Below, one piece after another: positions 7,963-16,055 of a DNA stretch of 46,319 nucleotides (position 1 is its first letter; each line of letters opens with the position of its first letter). The DNA comes from Desulfosarcina sp. (GTDB lineage Bacteria > Desulfobacterota > Desulfobacteria > Desulfobacterales > JAFDCJ01): contig JARFPZ010000147.1 in the NCBI GenBank assembly GCA_029288035.1, positions 1 to 46,319 of the forward strand. The letters run 5' to 3'. The notes under the pieces were generated by a model. It was not told the origin of the DNA. It made no database searches and saw only the letters and a program-made list of their open reading frames with translations. The position numbers were made by a program, and so were the translations under genes.

Positions 7963-8811
7963 CTATTCTTGAGCAGAAGCGTCGTAACCAAACCACTTGA
8001 CGGCCATTTTTTTTATGTTTCCATCTTTTATGGCTTCTTCGATTGCCCGGGAAAACTTATCAGCCAAATCCTGATCCTTCTTTCTGACGGCCACACCGAC
8101 ACCCCCTCCGAAGGGCCCGCCGGTCATATGGGGGCCGACGATCTTATAGTCCTTGCCCTGTTCGGTTTGGATCAAGGGCTGCCAATAGGAAAAATCCCCT
8201 ATGACCGCGTCCAGACGCCCCTGGTATAGATCAAGATCAATGGTGTGCTGGAAATCATAAATGCGAATTTCAGCAAGGTCGCCCATATATTGATCGGCGA
8301 ATTTTGCATGGGTCGTGGCGACCTGGACACCGATGATTTTGCCTTTGAATGCCATGAAGATGGCATCCAGGGCGGCTTGTTCAGCGGGACTGATATCATC
8401 TATTGTCAATTGCTTTAAATCTGAACGGAAGTTGGCAAGGGGGTGGTCTTTGCGCACCACAAATACATTGGGCGTACCGGCATAATTGCGCGAGAATTTC
8501 ACCAACTTCTTGCGATCTTCCGTGATCGACATGGCTGCCATGATGGCGTCATATTTACCGGCATTCAGTCCCTTTATGATGCCACGCCACTTTTGGGGTA
8601 TGATCTTGCAGGCGGCATTCATGCGCGCGCAAAGGTCTTGCGCCAGTTCGATTTCGAATCCTACGAGATTGCCTGAGGCGTTGGTATCATTCCAGGGTGG
8701 GTAAGCCCCCTCGGTCGCTATTTTAATTTTCTGCCAATCCCCGGCCATACCCTGAATGACGAGTACAAAAAGCAAGAACGGCACAATCAATAGTATTTTC
8801 AGGTGTTTCAT
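7963..8811 (-). CDS. Polar amino-acid ABC transporter substrate-binding protein
   Basis: This 282-residue periplasmic binding protein of family 3 has a Sec signal peptide (residues 1-23, ending GMAG). Conserved blocks are ATEGAYPPWND, LVGFEIELAQDLCARM, MAAMSITEDRKKLVKFS and GVGVAVRKKDQDLADKF. An insertion around residues 130-155 (DDISPAEQAALDAIFMAFKG) is like those in OccT/NocT-type opine and arginine receptors, so arginine, lysine or related compounds are the likely ligands. It is the second gene of the operon, nine bases after the ATPase gene. Confidence 0.9.
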   Translation of the reverse strand: MKHLKILLIVPFLLFVLVIQGMAGDWQKIKIATEGAYPPWNDTNASGNLVGFEIELAQDLCARMNAACKIIPQKWRGIIKGLNAGKYDAIMAAMSITEDRKKLVKFSRNYAGTPNVFVVRKDHPLANFRSDLKQLTIDDISPAEQAALDAIFMAFKGKIIGVQVATTHAKFADQYMGDLAEIRIYDFQHTIDLDLYQGRLDAVIGDFSYWQPLIQTEQGKDYKIVGPHMTGGPFGGGVGVAVRKKDQDLADKFSRAIEEAIKDGNIKKMAVKWFGYDASAQE

Positions 8812-8820
8812 AATTTTTCG

Positions 8821-9597
8821 CTATTTCAAAGCACCGCTGAGAAATTGCCGGAAGCGCTCGGACGCTGGATGGTCGAATACCTGCTGCGGTGCCCCATCTT
8901 CCTCAACGAGCCCTTGGTGTAAAAAAAGCACCCGGCTGGAAACTTCACGTGCAAATCCCATCTCATGGGTTACCACCAGCATGGTGCGGCCTTCCTCGGC
9001 CAAACTCTGCATGACTCTGAGTACCTCTCCAACAAGCTCCGGGTCAAGGGCTGAGGTGGGCTCATCGAACATCAGCATATCCGGCTCCATGGCCAGTGCT
9101 CTTGCAATGGCCGCCCGTTGCTGCTGGCCACCCGACAATTGCGCCGGGTAGTAGTTCCGATGGTCGTACATACCGACGCGCTGTAATATTGCCTCCGCCT
9201 TTTCTTTGGCCTCGGCTTTGGGAATTTTTAATACTTGTATAGGGGCTTCGGTTACATTTTGTGAAACGGTCATGTGAGACCACAGGTTGAATTGCTGGAA
9301 CACCATTGCCAATTTCGAACGGATACGTTCGACCTGTTTTCGATCTTCAGCAACGCGCTCTCCCGTGGACTTTTCGTTCATTTTGATCAGCTCGCCACGC
9401 ACATAGACTTTTCCGGAGGTGGGTGTTTCCAGCAGATTGATGCATCGCAGCAATGTGCTCTTGCCGGAGCCACTGCTCCCAAGGATGGATATGACATCAT
9501 GGTCGTAAGCTTCGAGGGAAATACCCTTGAGAACTTTTATATTGCCGAAGCTTTTGTGGATGTCTTCAACTTTAAGTGCGTGTGCGGGTTCAGCCAT
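8821..9597 (-). CDS. Polar amino-acid ABC transporter ATP-binding protein (HisP/GlnQ type)
   Basis: This 258-residue ATPase leads the operon. Motifs in order are Walker [14 protein letters not shown] (residues 35-47), Q-loop [13 protein letters not shown], signature [16 protein letters not shown], Walker [15 protein letters not shown] and switch [11 protein letters not shown]. The insertion [20 protein letters not shown] between Walker A and the Q-loop is the HisP/OccP subtype. An AGAAAGGAT element precedes the ATG. It energises import by the two permeases encoded downstream. Confidence 0.94.
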   Translation of the reverse strand: MAEPAHALKVEDIHKSFGNIKVLKGISLEAYDHDVISILGSSGSGKSTLLRCINLLETPTSGKVYVRGELIKMNEKSTGERVAEDRKQVERIRSKLAMVFQQFNLWSHMTVSQNVTEAPIQVLKIPKAEAKEKAEAILQRVGMYDHRNYYPAQLSGGQQQRAAIARALAMEPDMLMFDEPTSALDPELVGEVLRVMQSLAEEGRTMLVVTHEMGFAREVSSRVLFLHQGLVEEDGAPQQVFDHPASERFRQFLSGALK

Positions 9598-9929
9598 ACC
9601 ATCGATATCCTTTCTTCCTGCCTCGTCTTTGATGCAAACCCTTCGAAATTCGGACCAGAGCCGATCTACATGGGCGGGAGACAGCCGAACGCCCAGAGTG
9701 ACCGGATCACGCGGCAGGTTTTTTTACAGGTTAGGTATTATACTATATGGTTTCTCCTGTCCTTAGCGGAACGGGAGGGCTAAATCCAAAAAAGGCGTGA
9801 ATAGAAATAAGATGATAGGTTGCTTGGTAATCAAGCAAGATATCTTTCCATGAATCTATAGTAAATAATAAATTAGAATGCAAGGCCAAAATTTGTAAAA
9901 GAAGAAAGGTCGGGGGCAAGTCTTCATTA
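9598..9929. other. Intergenic region between divergent genes
   Basis: On the minus strand a perfect TATAAT (9742-9737) could serve the amino-acid ABC operon, but no good -35 lies 16-18 bases before it. A dyad TTGCTTG (9820-9826) GTAAT CAAGCAA (9832-9838) is a possible operator-like site. No ORF of interest was seen. Confidence 0.35.
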
Positions 9930-9958
9930 TTGACATATATCCCTCAATGAGCTATCAC
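9930..9958 (+). promoter_or_regulatory. Candidate promoter of the PA2779-like gene
   Basis: TTGACA (9930-9935), a 17-bp spacer and TATCAC (9953-9958). The -35 is perfect and the -10 is moderate. It would give a leader of about 65 nt. Confidence 0.45.
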
Positions 9959-10030
9959 TCACATCACCTTCAGCAGATGGGATAAGCAGGATTGGAGCAA
10001 TAAACGTAAACACCCTTAAGGAGGTTGGAA

Positions 10031-10444
10031 ATGACCGTGCTGCAAAAAACGCTTAAACCGATGAGTTTGTCTCTTGCTGTTATCATGTTTCTGATGGTTG
10101 CGCCGGTTCAATCTGTTCCGGCGGCCATGATTGACACCGAAGCGATTATGGATTCGGCGCGCGGCCGGGAAGCTCGGGAATATCTCCACCAATTGATGGC
10201 TCGCAAAGACGTACAGGCTGCCATCGTTGCTCATGGTATTGATGCCGATGAGGCCTGGGCACGGATTAACAGTTTGTCCGACAATGAGGTCATCAGAATT
10301 GCCGATCAAATCGACCAGCTACCGGCAGGCGGGGGTCTGGCCGAGTTTCTTCTTATCATTATCCTTGTCGGATTTATCGTGTTGGTGATCTTAGATTTGA
10401 CCGGCGTTACGGATGTCTTTACGTTTATAAAGTCACAGCGATAA
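10031..10444 (+). CDS. PA2779-family small exported/membrane protein
   Basis: This 137-residue protein has an N-terminal signal-like helix (residues 10-28) ending near SVPAA, a short acidic helical region, and a C-terminal membrane helix (EFLLIIILVGFIVLVILDL). The block DADEAWARINSLSDNEVIRI matches what I recall of the PA2779/DUF6627 family. The start at ATG 10031 is fixed by an ideal AAGGAGG at 10018-10024; a TTG two codons upstream is not needed. In other genomes this family often sits beside a C39-like peptidase gene. Here it stands alone, converging on the radical SAM gene. Function is unknown. Confidence 0.75.
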   Translation: MTVLQKTLKPMSLSLAVIMFLMVAPVQSVPAAMIDTEAIMDSARGREAREYLHQLMARKDVQAAIVAHGIDADEAWARINSLSDNEVIRIADQIDQLPAGGGLAEFLLIIILVGFIVLVILDLTGVTDVFTFIKSQR

Positions 10445-10475
10445 CCTCTTACCTGAATATTGCAAAATCAAGGTT

Positions 10476-12218
10476 TTAAACCGATTGATCTTCACGGTTG
10501 TCTTCCTTGCAGACCTCGCAAACATGGCAGGTCTCCACTTGACAATCCGCCGTCGCCCGCCCTTGCATGGCGCGCTGATACTCACGTCGCAGAAAAGACT
10601 TTTTGATGCCGTGGTCGATAAAATCCCAGGGGAAACGCTCATCCGTGCGACGTTCCCGGTAGACGTAGAAATCCGGGTTTACAGCCACTGTTTTAAGCGT
10701 TTGGGCCCAGTTGCCGCCGTTGGCATGGGCCAATGACAGGATATCGGCGACCTTTCGATCTCCCCGTGACAACAAGGCCTGGATGTGGGCCCAGCGGGGG
10801 ACATCCGAATTTATTCGCAGATTGGGCACCTTTTTCAATTCACTTTTGATTTTCTTGATTTTGGTCTTTAGGACACCGATCTCTTCCATCGCACACCACT
10901 GAAAGGGCGTAAAAGGCTTGGGGACAAAGGAATTGAGACTGACGGTGATGTGTCCGATTTTTTTGCGGGCGCGGCTGGACGCTAAAAATCGATGTTTGAT
11001 CTTTTTGACAGTCTGGGTGATCGCCTCCACATCCGACATGGTTTCAGTGGGCAGACCGATCATAAAATAAAGTTTTAAATTGGGTATGCCGTTTTCCACC
11101 AGTGTCGTGGCCGCCGTTAAGATGTCATTTTCGCTAAGTCCCTTGTTAATTACCCGGCGCAGGCGGTCTGTTCCGGCTTCCGGCGCAATGGTGGCTGTTT
11201 TGACCTTGCTTTGTTTTAAAGCCGCAAGCAATCCCGGTGATAATCGATCGGCACGCAGGGAGCTGAACGAAATTCTGATACCCTTATCATGGAATTGCCC
11301 GCACAACTTGTCAATTTCCGGCAAGTCAGATACCGCAGCACCCACCAGCCCGATACGGTCGGTCAAGCGAGTACCCTGGTCTATGGTTTGGGCAAGCTGT
11401 GAAATGGGTCGGTATCTCGGGGGCCGATAAATGAACCCGGCGCTACAAAAACGGCATCCATGGGGGCAGCCCCGGCCGACTTCAATTAAAAACGACCGAT
11501 CAAATGTTGTGTGTGGCGTTACCACCGTGCTGCGGGTTGACGTCCGGCTTAAATCTTTTAAATAGACACGTTTTATTACCGGCGGCACGTCCGCCAGAGG
11601 TTCAAAGGCTGCCAGGGTGCCGTCATCATCGTATCGGGGCCGGTAAAAGGCAGGAATATAAGCACCCGGAACTTTGTGAGCCAGGTTTTTTAATACTGTT
11701 TTTTTGTCTCTACGAGATTCGAAGGTTTCGAAAAATGTGGACAGTATTTCTTCGGCTTCGCCGATAAGAAAGCAATCGATAAAGGGTGCCAGGGGTTCCG
11801 GGTTCAGTAAACAGGCTACACCGCCGGCAATCACTAGTGGATGACGGCTGGTTCTACTATCGGATTTCAGGGGAAGTCCGACGCTATCCAGAATGTCAAG
11901 CAGATGGGGGTAGTCGTTTTCAAAAGAGATGGAAAAGGCGATAATGTCGGCATCGGTAAGGGGTCTGTTCGACTCCACGGTGGTCGGCCGTGCCATTTCA
12001 GACGCGTTCGTTTCCGGTAGAAAAGCTCTTTCGCAGACAACATGATCGAGGCTGTTGAGAAGCCGATAGACTGTTTGAAATCCGAGATTGGACATGCCGA
12101 TGTGATAGCGGTTGGGATACACCAGGGCAACGCTGATTTTCCCACGCCACTGTTTTCGAATGGTTCCGATCTCAGATTCAATTGACGGTCGAGTCGCTTT
12201 TCGGGTTTTTCGTACCAT
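10476..12218 (-). CDS. B12-binding-like/radical SAM protein, TIGR03960-like
   Basis: An N-terminal domain of the B12-binding-like type (VALVYPNRYHIGMSNLGFQT) is followed by a radical SAM core with the cluster motif CPHGCRFCSAG near residue 250. The AdoMet-domain segments APEAGTDRLRRVINKGLSE and MIGLPTETMSDVEAI are also visible. A Cys-rich tail (CHVCEVC) lies near the C-terminus. The resemblance is to the uncharacterised TIGR03960 family, often fused to or beside a DUF2344 domain, which is not seen here. I start at the ATG at 12218, matching the family N-terminus; a GTG at 12269 would add 17 residues. The function in the cell is unknown. Confidence 0.82.
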   Translation of the reverse strand: MVRKTRKATRPSIESEIGTIRKQWRGKISVALVYPNRYHIGMSNLGFQTVYRLLNSLDHVVCERAFLPETNASEMARPTTVESNRPLTDADIIAFSISFENDYPHLLDILDSVGLPLKSDSRTSRHPLVIAGGVACLLNPEPLAPFIDCFLIGEAEEILSTFFETFESRRDKKTVLKNLAHKVPGAYIPAFYRPRYDDDGTLAAFEPLADVPPVIKRVYLKDLSRTSTRSTVVTPHTTFDRSFLIEVGRGCPHGCRFCSAGFIYRPPRYRPISQLAQTIDQGTRLTDRIGLVGAAVSDLPEIDKLCGQFHDKGIRISFSSLRADRLSPGLLAALKQSKVKTATIAPEAGTDRLRRVINKGLSENDILTAATTLVENGIPNLKLYFMIGLPTETMSDVEAITQTVKKIKHRFLASSRARKKIGHITVSLNSFVPKPFTPFQWCAMEEIGVLKTKIKKIKSELKKVPNLRINSDVPRWAHIQALLSRGDRKVADILSLAHANGGNWAQTLKTVAVNPDFYVYRERRTDERFPWDFIDHGIKKSFLRREYQRAMQGRATADCQVETCHVCEVCKEDNREDQSV

Positions 12219-12372
12219 GTTGCCGGTTGTCGTCCACAGGTTGGCTGTTGCGTGTAAACCCCACCGCACCTTAGCGCTGCAGCAGATGATGATATGCGAT
12301 ATCGTTAAGACGTCGCTTAGCCTTTAGAATATATACCTGCTGTGAGCTTTTTGCAACGGACGAGTGACAACC

Positions 12373-12408
12373 AGACCCTTAGGGCCTTTTTCTAACAACA
12401 TGTTGATA
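12373..12408 (-). repeat. Dispersed element R1, inverted fragment
   Basis: Read on the minus strand this has CAACATGTTGTTAGAAAAAG followed by GGCCCTAAGGGTCT, corresponding to the right part of the element at 7889-7953. It lies upstream of the radical SAM gene rather than 3' of a gene. Confidence 0.55.
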
Positions 12409-12439
12409 GAGAATGAGGGTTTCGGCAAATCACATCATT

Positions 12440-12640
12440 GATTGAAGATTGTCGATTGAAGATTGAATATTTAAGGTCCGCCTCTTTCCGAGCTGTAGGC
12501 GTTCTACGAGCCGGAAGCCGGCGGGATCAATTATCGAAATAAAGATCTTAAAAAAGGCAGAGCGAAGCCTCCGGCTCGTAGAGGTTGTAGCGTCTACGCC
12601 TCGGAGAGCGACATCCACAAATCTTCAATCTTCAGTCTTC
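12440..12640. repeat. Roughly 200-bp inverted-repeat element bounded by heptamers
   Basis: The left edge is four 7-bp units (GATTGAA, GATTGTC, GATTGAA, GATTGAA; 12440-12467). The right edge is the reverse-complement type (AATCTTC, AATCTTC, AGTCTTC; 12620-12640). Inside, an imperfect inverted pair spans 12480-12518 and 12567-12610 around the shared core CTACGAGCCGGA / TCCGGCTCGTAG. It fills most of the gap between ftsZ and the radical SAM gene and carries no ORF. Confidence 0.7.
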
Positions 12641-12672
12641 AATATTAAATTCACTGCCTCTGATTGGCTTCA

Positions 12673-13857
12673 TCAATCAGCCTTTCTTCTTAAAAATGTG
12701 GGCACATCCAGATCATTGTCATTGACGAGCGTACCACCGGTGCCCCGGTAAACAGCTCTGGATGACTCACCCACAGCTCGCTTCTGCCGGATGAATGTGG
12801 GCTCGTCGTAATCGACAATTTTTCCCAGATCTTCCGGCGTGATGTCTCTGATTTTTCCCCTGAGCTGTTGCTGTGGTTTGGTTGGTTGCTCGATCATCTC
12901 TTTTTCATTGCCGATTCCGGTAGCGATCACCGTTACCCTCATTGCATCGCCCAGGCCTTCATCAACGGAGGTACCCCAGAATATTTCCGCTTCCTCACCA
13001 ACTTCACTGTGGATATACTCCGAGGCTTCGGCAACCTCCTCGAATTCCATGTCGCTGGTGGCGGTGATATTCATCAATACCCCTCTGGCCCCCCTGATGG
13101 GCACATCTTCGAGCAGCGGATGGGAGATCGCCTTGCCGGCCGCTTCCACGGCACGGTGCTCACCGGATGAAATACCGATACCCATCAAGGCCAATCCGGC
13201 CTTGGACATCGTTGTTCTGACATCGGCAAAATCCAAATTAACCACACCCGGCAACATGATCAGGTCCGTAATTCCCTTCACCGAATGGAGCAGGATTTCA
13301 TCGGCTTTGACGAACATCTCCATCAGGGTTGCTTTCTTGGATGCCAGACCCCTGAGCCGGTCGTTGGGTATCGTGATGGCCGTATCGACTACCTTTTTTA
13401 AGGTATCGATGCCATCTTCGGCCATTCTGGATCGCTTTTTACCCTCAAAGGAAAACGGTTTGGTCACGACCGCCACCGTCAAGGCACCCAAGTCTTTGCA
13501 AATTTCAGCGATGACCGGCGCCGCCCCGGTACCGGTACCACCGCCGAAACCGGCCGTGATAAATACCATGTGACTGTCCGCCAGTGCGTTTCTCAGCTCT
13601 TCTTCATTTTCAAGGGCCGCATCCCGGCCGACCTGGGGGTTTGCCCCGGCGCCGAGGCCTTCGGTCATACCTCCGCCCAATTGAATCCGAACCGGCGCCT
13701 TGGATATTTCAAGGGCCTGGGCGTCCGTATTGGCTGCAATGAACTTAACACCCTGGAGATTGGATGCGATCATATTGTTAATGGCGTTTCCTCCTGCACC
13801 CCCGACACCGATAACCTTGATTTTAGCAGACTTTTCATTCTCAACATAAGTAAACAT
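12673..13857 (-). CDS. ftsZ: Cell division protein FtsZ
   Basis: This 394-residue tubulin-like GTPase polymerises at midcell to form the Z-ring. The GTP-binding signature GGGTGTGA is at residues 105-112, the T7 synergy loop lies near residues 205-215 (NLDFADVRTTM), and the C-terminal peptide DLDVPTFLRRKAD binds FtsA and other partners. The ATG at 13857 follows GTAGGAGGGC; the longer frame upstream lacks such a site and adds non-family sequence. ftsZ ends the cell-wall cluster, 50 bases after ftsA. A CTGATTG/CAATCAG hairpin (12660-12680) at its stop is a weak terminator candidate without a T-tract. Confidence 0.98.
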   Translation of the reverse strand: MFTYVENEKSAKIKVIGVGGAGGNAINNMIASNLQGVKFIAANTDAQALEISKAPVRIQLGGGMTEGLGAGANPQVGRDAALENEEELRNALADSHMVFITAGFGGGTGTGAAPVIAEICKDLGALTVAVVTKPFSFEGKKRSRMAEDGIDTLKKVVDTAITIPNDRLRGLASKKATLMEMFVKADEILLHSVKGITDLIMLPGVVNLDFADVRTTMSKAGLALMGIGISSGEHRAVEAAGKAISHPLLEDVPIRGARGVLMNITATSDMEFEEVAEASEYIHSEVGEEAEIFWGTSVDEGLGDAMRVTVIATGIGNEKEMIEQPTKPQQQLRGKIRDITPEDLGKIVDYDEPTFIRQKRAVGESSRAVYRGTGGTLVNDNDLDVPTFLRRKAD

Positions 13858-13907
13858 TTTTTGCCCTCCTACCGATTTAAAGTTAATGGTGACTATCAAT
13901 TGATTAT

Positions 13908-15134
13908 TTATACGACATCGTGAAACCACTTCTTCATACGGGTCATGATGCGATTAAAGATATTTTTATCCCGAATCCTGAATTTTTTAGCATCCTTGTT
14001 ACGTGCACCGTATAAAACCAGCCCGACACCGGTTGCATACATGGGGTTGTTGACCACATCCACCAGGCCTTTAATTCCCTGGGGTTTACCCAGACGGGTG
14101 GGTAAATGGAAAATCGATTCGGCGACTTCGGTTACCTCCGACAGCAGCGCCGTTCCCCCGGTTAAGACAAACCCGGAGGGAATTATATTTTCCATTCCGG
14201 CTCGAAAAATTTCACGGTGGATTAACTCAAAAATTTCTTCCATACGAGGTTCCAGAATCTCTCCAAGAATTTGTCGCGGAAGTTTGCGGGGTTTTCTACC
14301 GCCCAATCCGGGTACTTCAATGGTTTCGTCATTTCCGACGTCCTGAGCCAGACAGGTGCCGTATTTCTTTTTTATCTTTTCGGCCTCTGTTTGAGGCGCG
14401 CGCAGCCCAACGGCAATATCGTTTGTCAGGTTGTTGCCGCCTAAGGCCAGCACAAAGGTATGTTTGATATTTTTTCCGGAAAATATCGCCAGATCGGTTG
14501 TTCCTCCGCCAAGGTCAAGCAGGGCGGTGCCCAGCTGTTTTTCCTCATCCGTCAACACGGCCTCGCCGGATGCCAGAGATTCCAGGACAATATCGCTGAC
14601 ATCGAGTCCGGATCGATTGGCGCATTTTACCAGGTTATGGGCCGATGCGACCGCGCCGGTGACGATATGAATTTTGGCTTCCAGCCGGACGCCGGCCATT
14701 CCTACCGGATTCTGGATCCCCGATTCATCATCGACAATAAACTCCTGAGGCAGGACATGGATGACTTCGCGATCCATCGGAATCGCTACGGCGCGGGCGG
14801 CATCGATTACTCGCTCCACATCATTTTGAGAGATCTCGGATCCCTTGATGGCAACAATGCCGCGGCTGTTAAATCCGGTGATGTGGCCCCCGGCAATGCC
14901 GGCGTATACCGAAGATATTTCGCAGCCTGCCATGAGTTCTGCTTCTTCCACCGCTTTTTTAATCGATTCCACAGTGGATTCGATATTTATGACGACACCT
15001 TTGCGAAGTCCAATGGAAGGGTGGGTCCCGATACCGATGATATTGATATCGGAGCCGGATATTTCGCCTACCACCGCACAAATTTTGGTCGTTCCGATAT
15101 CGAGACCCACAATAAGGTCCTCTTGTCGTTGCAT
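13908..15134 (-). CDS. ftsA: Cell division protein FtsA
   Basis: This 408-residue actin-like ATPase tethers FtsZ filaments to the membrane. The N-terminal phosphate-1 motif GLDIGTTKICAVVGE is at residues 10-24, the phosphate-2 motif ALLDLGGGTTDLAIFSG is near residue 205, and the adenosine motif SGFVLTGGTALLSEV is near residue 318. The amphipathic membrane-targeting helix at the C-terminus is visible as IFNRIMTRMKKWFHDVV. AAGGAGA precedes the ATG. It lies between ftsQ and ftsZ in the usual order, and its length is normal. Confidence 0.97.
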   Translation of the reverse strand: MQRQEDLIVGLDIGTTKICAVVGEISGSDINIIGIGTHPSIGLRKGVVINIESTVESIKKAVEEAELMAGCEISSVYAGIAGGHITGFNSRGIVAIKGSEISQNDVERVIDAARAVAIPMDREVIHVLPQEFIVDDESGIQNPVGMAGVRLEAKIHIVTGAVASAHNLVKCANRSGLDVSDIVLESLASGEAVLTDEEKQLGTALLDLGGGTTDLAIFSGKNIKHTFVLALGGNNLTNDIAVGLRAPQTEAEKIKKKYGTCLAQDVGNDETIEVPGLGGRKPRKLPRQILGEILEPRMEEIFELIHREIFRAGMENIIPSGFVLTGGTALLSEVTEVAESIFHLPTRLGKPQGIKGLVDVVNNPMYATGVGLVLYGARNKDAKKFRIRDKNIFNRIMTRMKKWFHDVV

Positions 15135-15165
15135 GGACTTTCTCCTTATGATTCCGGGAAACCGG

Positions 15166-16026
15166 CTACTCCTGTCTCAACGGGTTTACCACAACGCGAT
15201 TTAAATTATTCAAATCAATGAAATCGAAATCAGATACGGTCTGTTGATGCTTAAGATACGAGAATAACTTTGCGAGCATGTTATATTTGCCGTCATAATC
15301 GTCATAGCCAAGATTGATGGTCTTGATCCGGTCAAAAGCGTGCAAGGTGAGACCGATTTGCCGGTCCACCCATATCTGACTGATAGACCGATTGGGCAGT
15401 ATGCTTCCTTGCTTTATGCCCAGCCGCAAGACCTTCATCACTGCTTCAAAGGGTGCTGTGCGGTTGCGTGCAATGTCGCCCTTTGCCGGATTGACCTGTC
15501 CGGATACGGGGGGCAGATCCAATACGTTGAGGCCCCTGACCACCGGTAGATCGGCCGGATCGGATGTATCCCAAGTTTTGAATATTTTACCCGAATGATT
15601 AATTAGAAATTTTTTTCCCACATCGACCACTGCCAAGGGCGAATGTTCCTTGATCCAGATGCTCAATCCGGATGGTATCTCTCTGCTGACCCCGGCCTCT
15701 GCGATCCAGGGGTGGGCCAGCAGCCGTTTTCGGACCAGCGATAGATTCACCGCCAGAATATTCATTCCCTTGCCGACTTGAGCCTGTTGTGCAATTTCTT
15801 TTTGCGACAAGCGTTGCGTACCTTCGATGGTCATGTGGCTGATGTCGAAATAGTCACACTGGGTCAAAAGGTCATGAATCAGGATGAAAAAGGTGGTGAC
15901 GGCCGCTACGGATGTCACTGCCACGATCAATTTGAAAGCCAGCTGGACGAGGCCTATGAATTTAGCCCTTTGCTTGGTTTTTTTGCCTTTACGTCGATTT
16001 TTTCGTGGTTTTTTGCGTCCAAACAT
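15166..16026 (-). CDS. ftsQ: Cell division protein FtsQ/DivIB
   Basis: This 286-residue bitopic divisome protein has a short, very basic cytoplasmic tail (residues 1-24), one membrane helix (residues 28-50) and a POTRA domain starting near FDISHMTIEGTQRLSQ. The FtsQ core VSREIPSGLSIWIKEHSPLA follows. The true start is the ATG at 16026 (MFGRKKPRK); the longer frame runs back into murC. FtsQ links early and late division proteins. In many relatives murB, and often ddl, lies between murC and ftsQ; here only 29 bases separate them. Confidence 0.92.
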   Translation of the reverse strand: MFGRKKPRKNRRKGKKTKQRAKFIGLVQLAFKLIVAVTSVAAVTTFFILIHDLLTQCDYFDISHMTIEGTQRLSQKEIAQQAQVGKGMNILAVNLSLVRKRLLAHPWIAEAGVSREIPSGLSIWIKEHSPLAVVDVGKKFLINHSGKIFKTWDTSDPADLPVVRGLNVLDLPPVSGQVNPAKGDIARNRTAPFEAVMKVLRLGIKQGSILPNRSISQIWVDRQIGLTLHAFDRIKTINLGYDDYDGKYNMLAKLFSYLKHQQTVSDFDFIDLNNLNRVVVNPLRQE

Positions 16027-16055
16027 ATTCTTATAAAAATGTGTCTTTGTCGTAA

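Noticed and set aside
12839-13573. 244-codon open frame on the plus strand
   Set aside because: It is antisense to ftsZ, has no ribosome-binding site, and its composition (Ser/Pro/Ile rich) is that of a shadow frame.
14460-15221. 253-codon open frame on the plus strand
   Set aside because: It is antisense to ftsA and has no family resemblance; the ftsA reading is certain.
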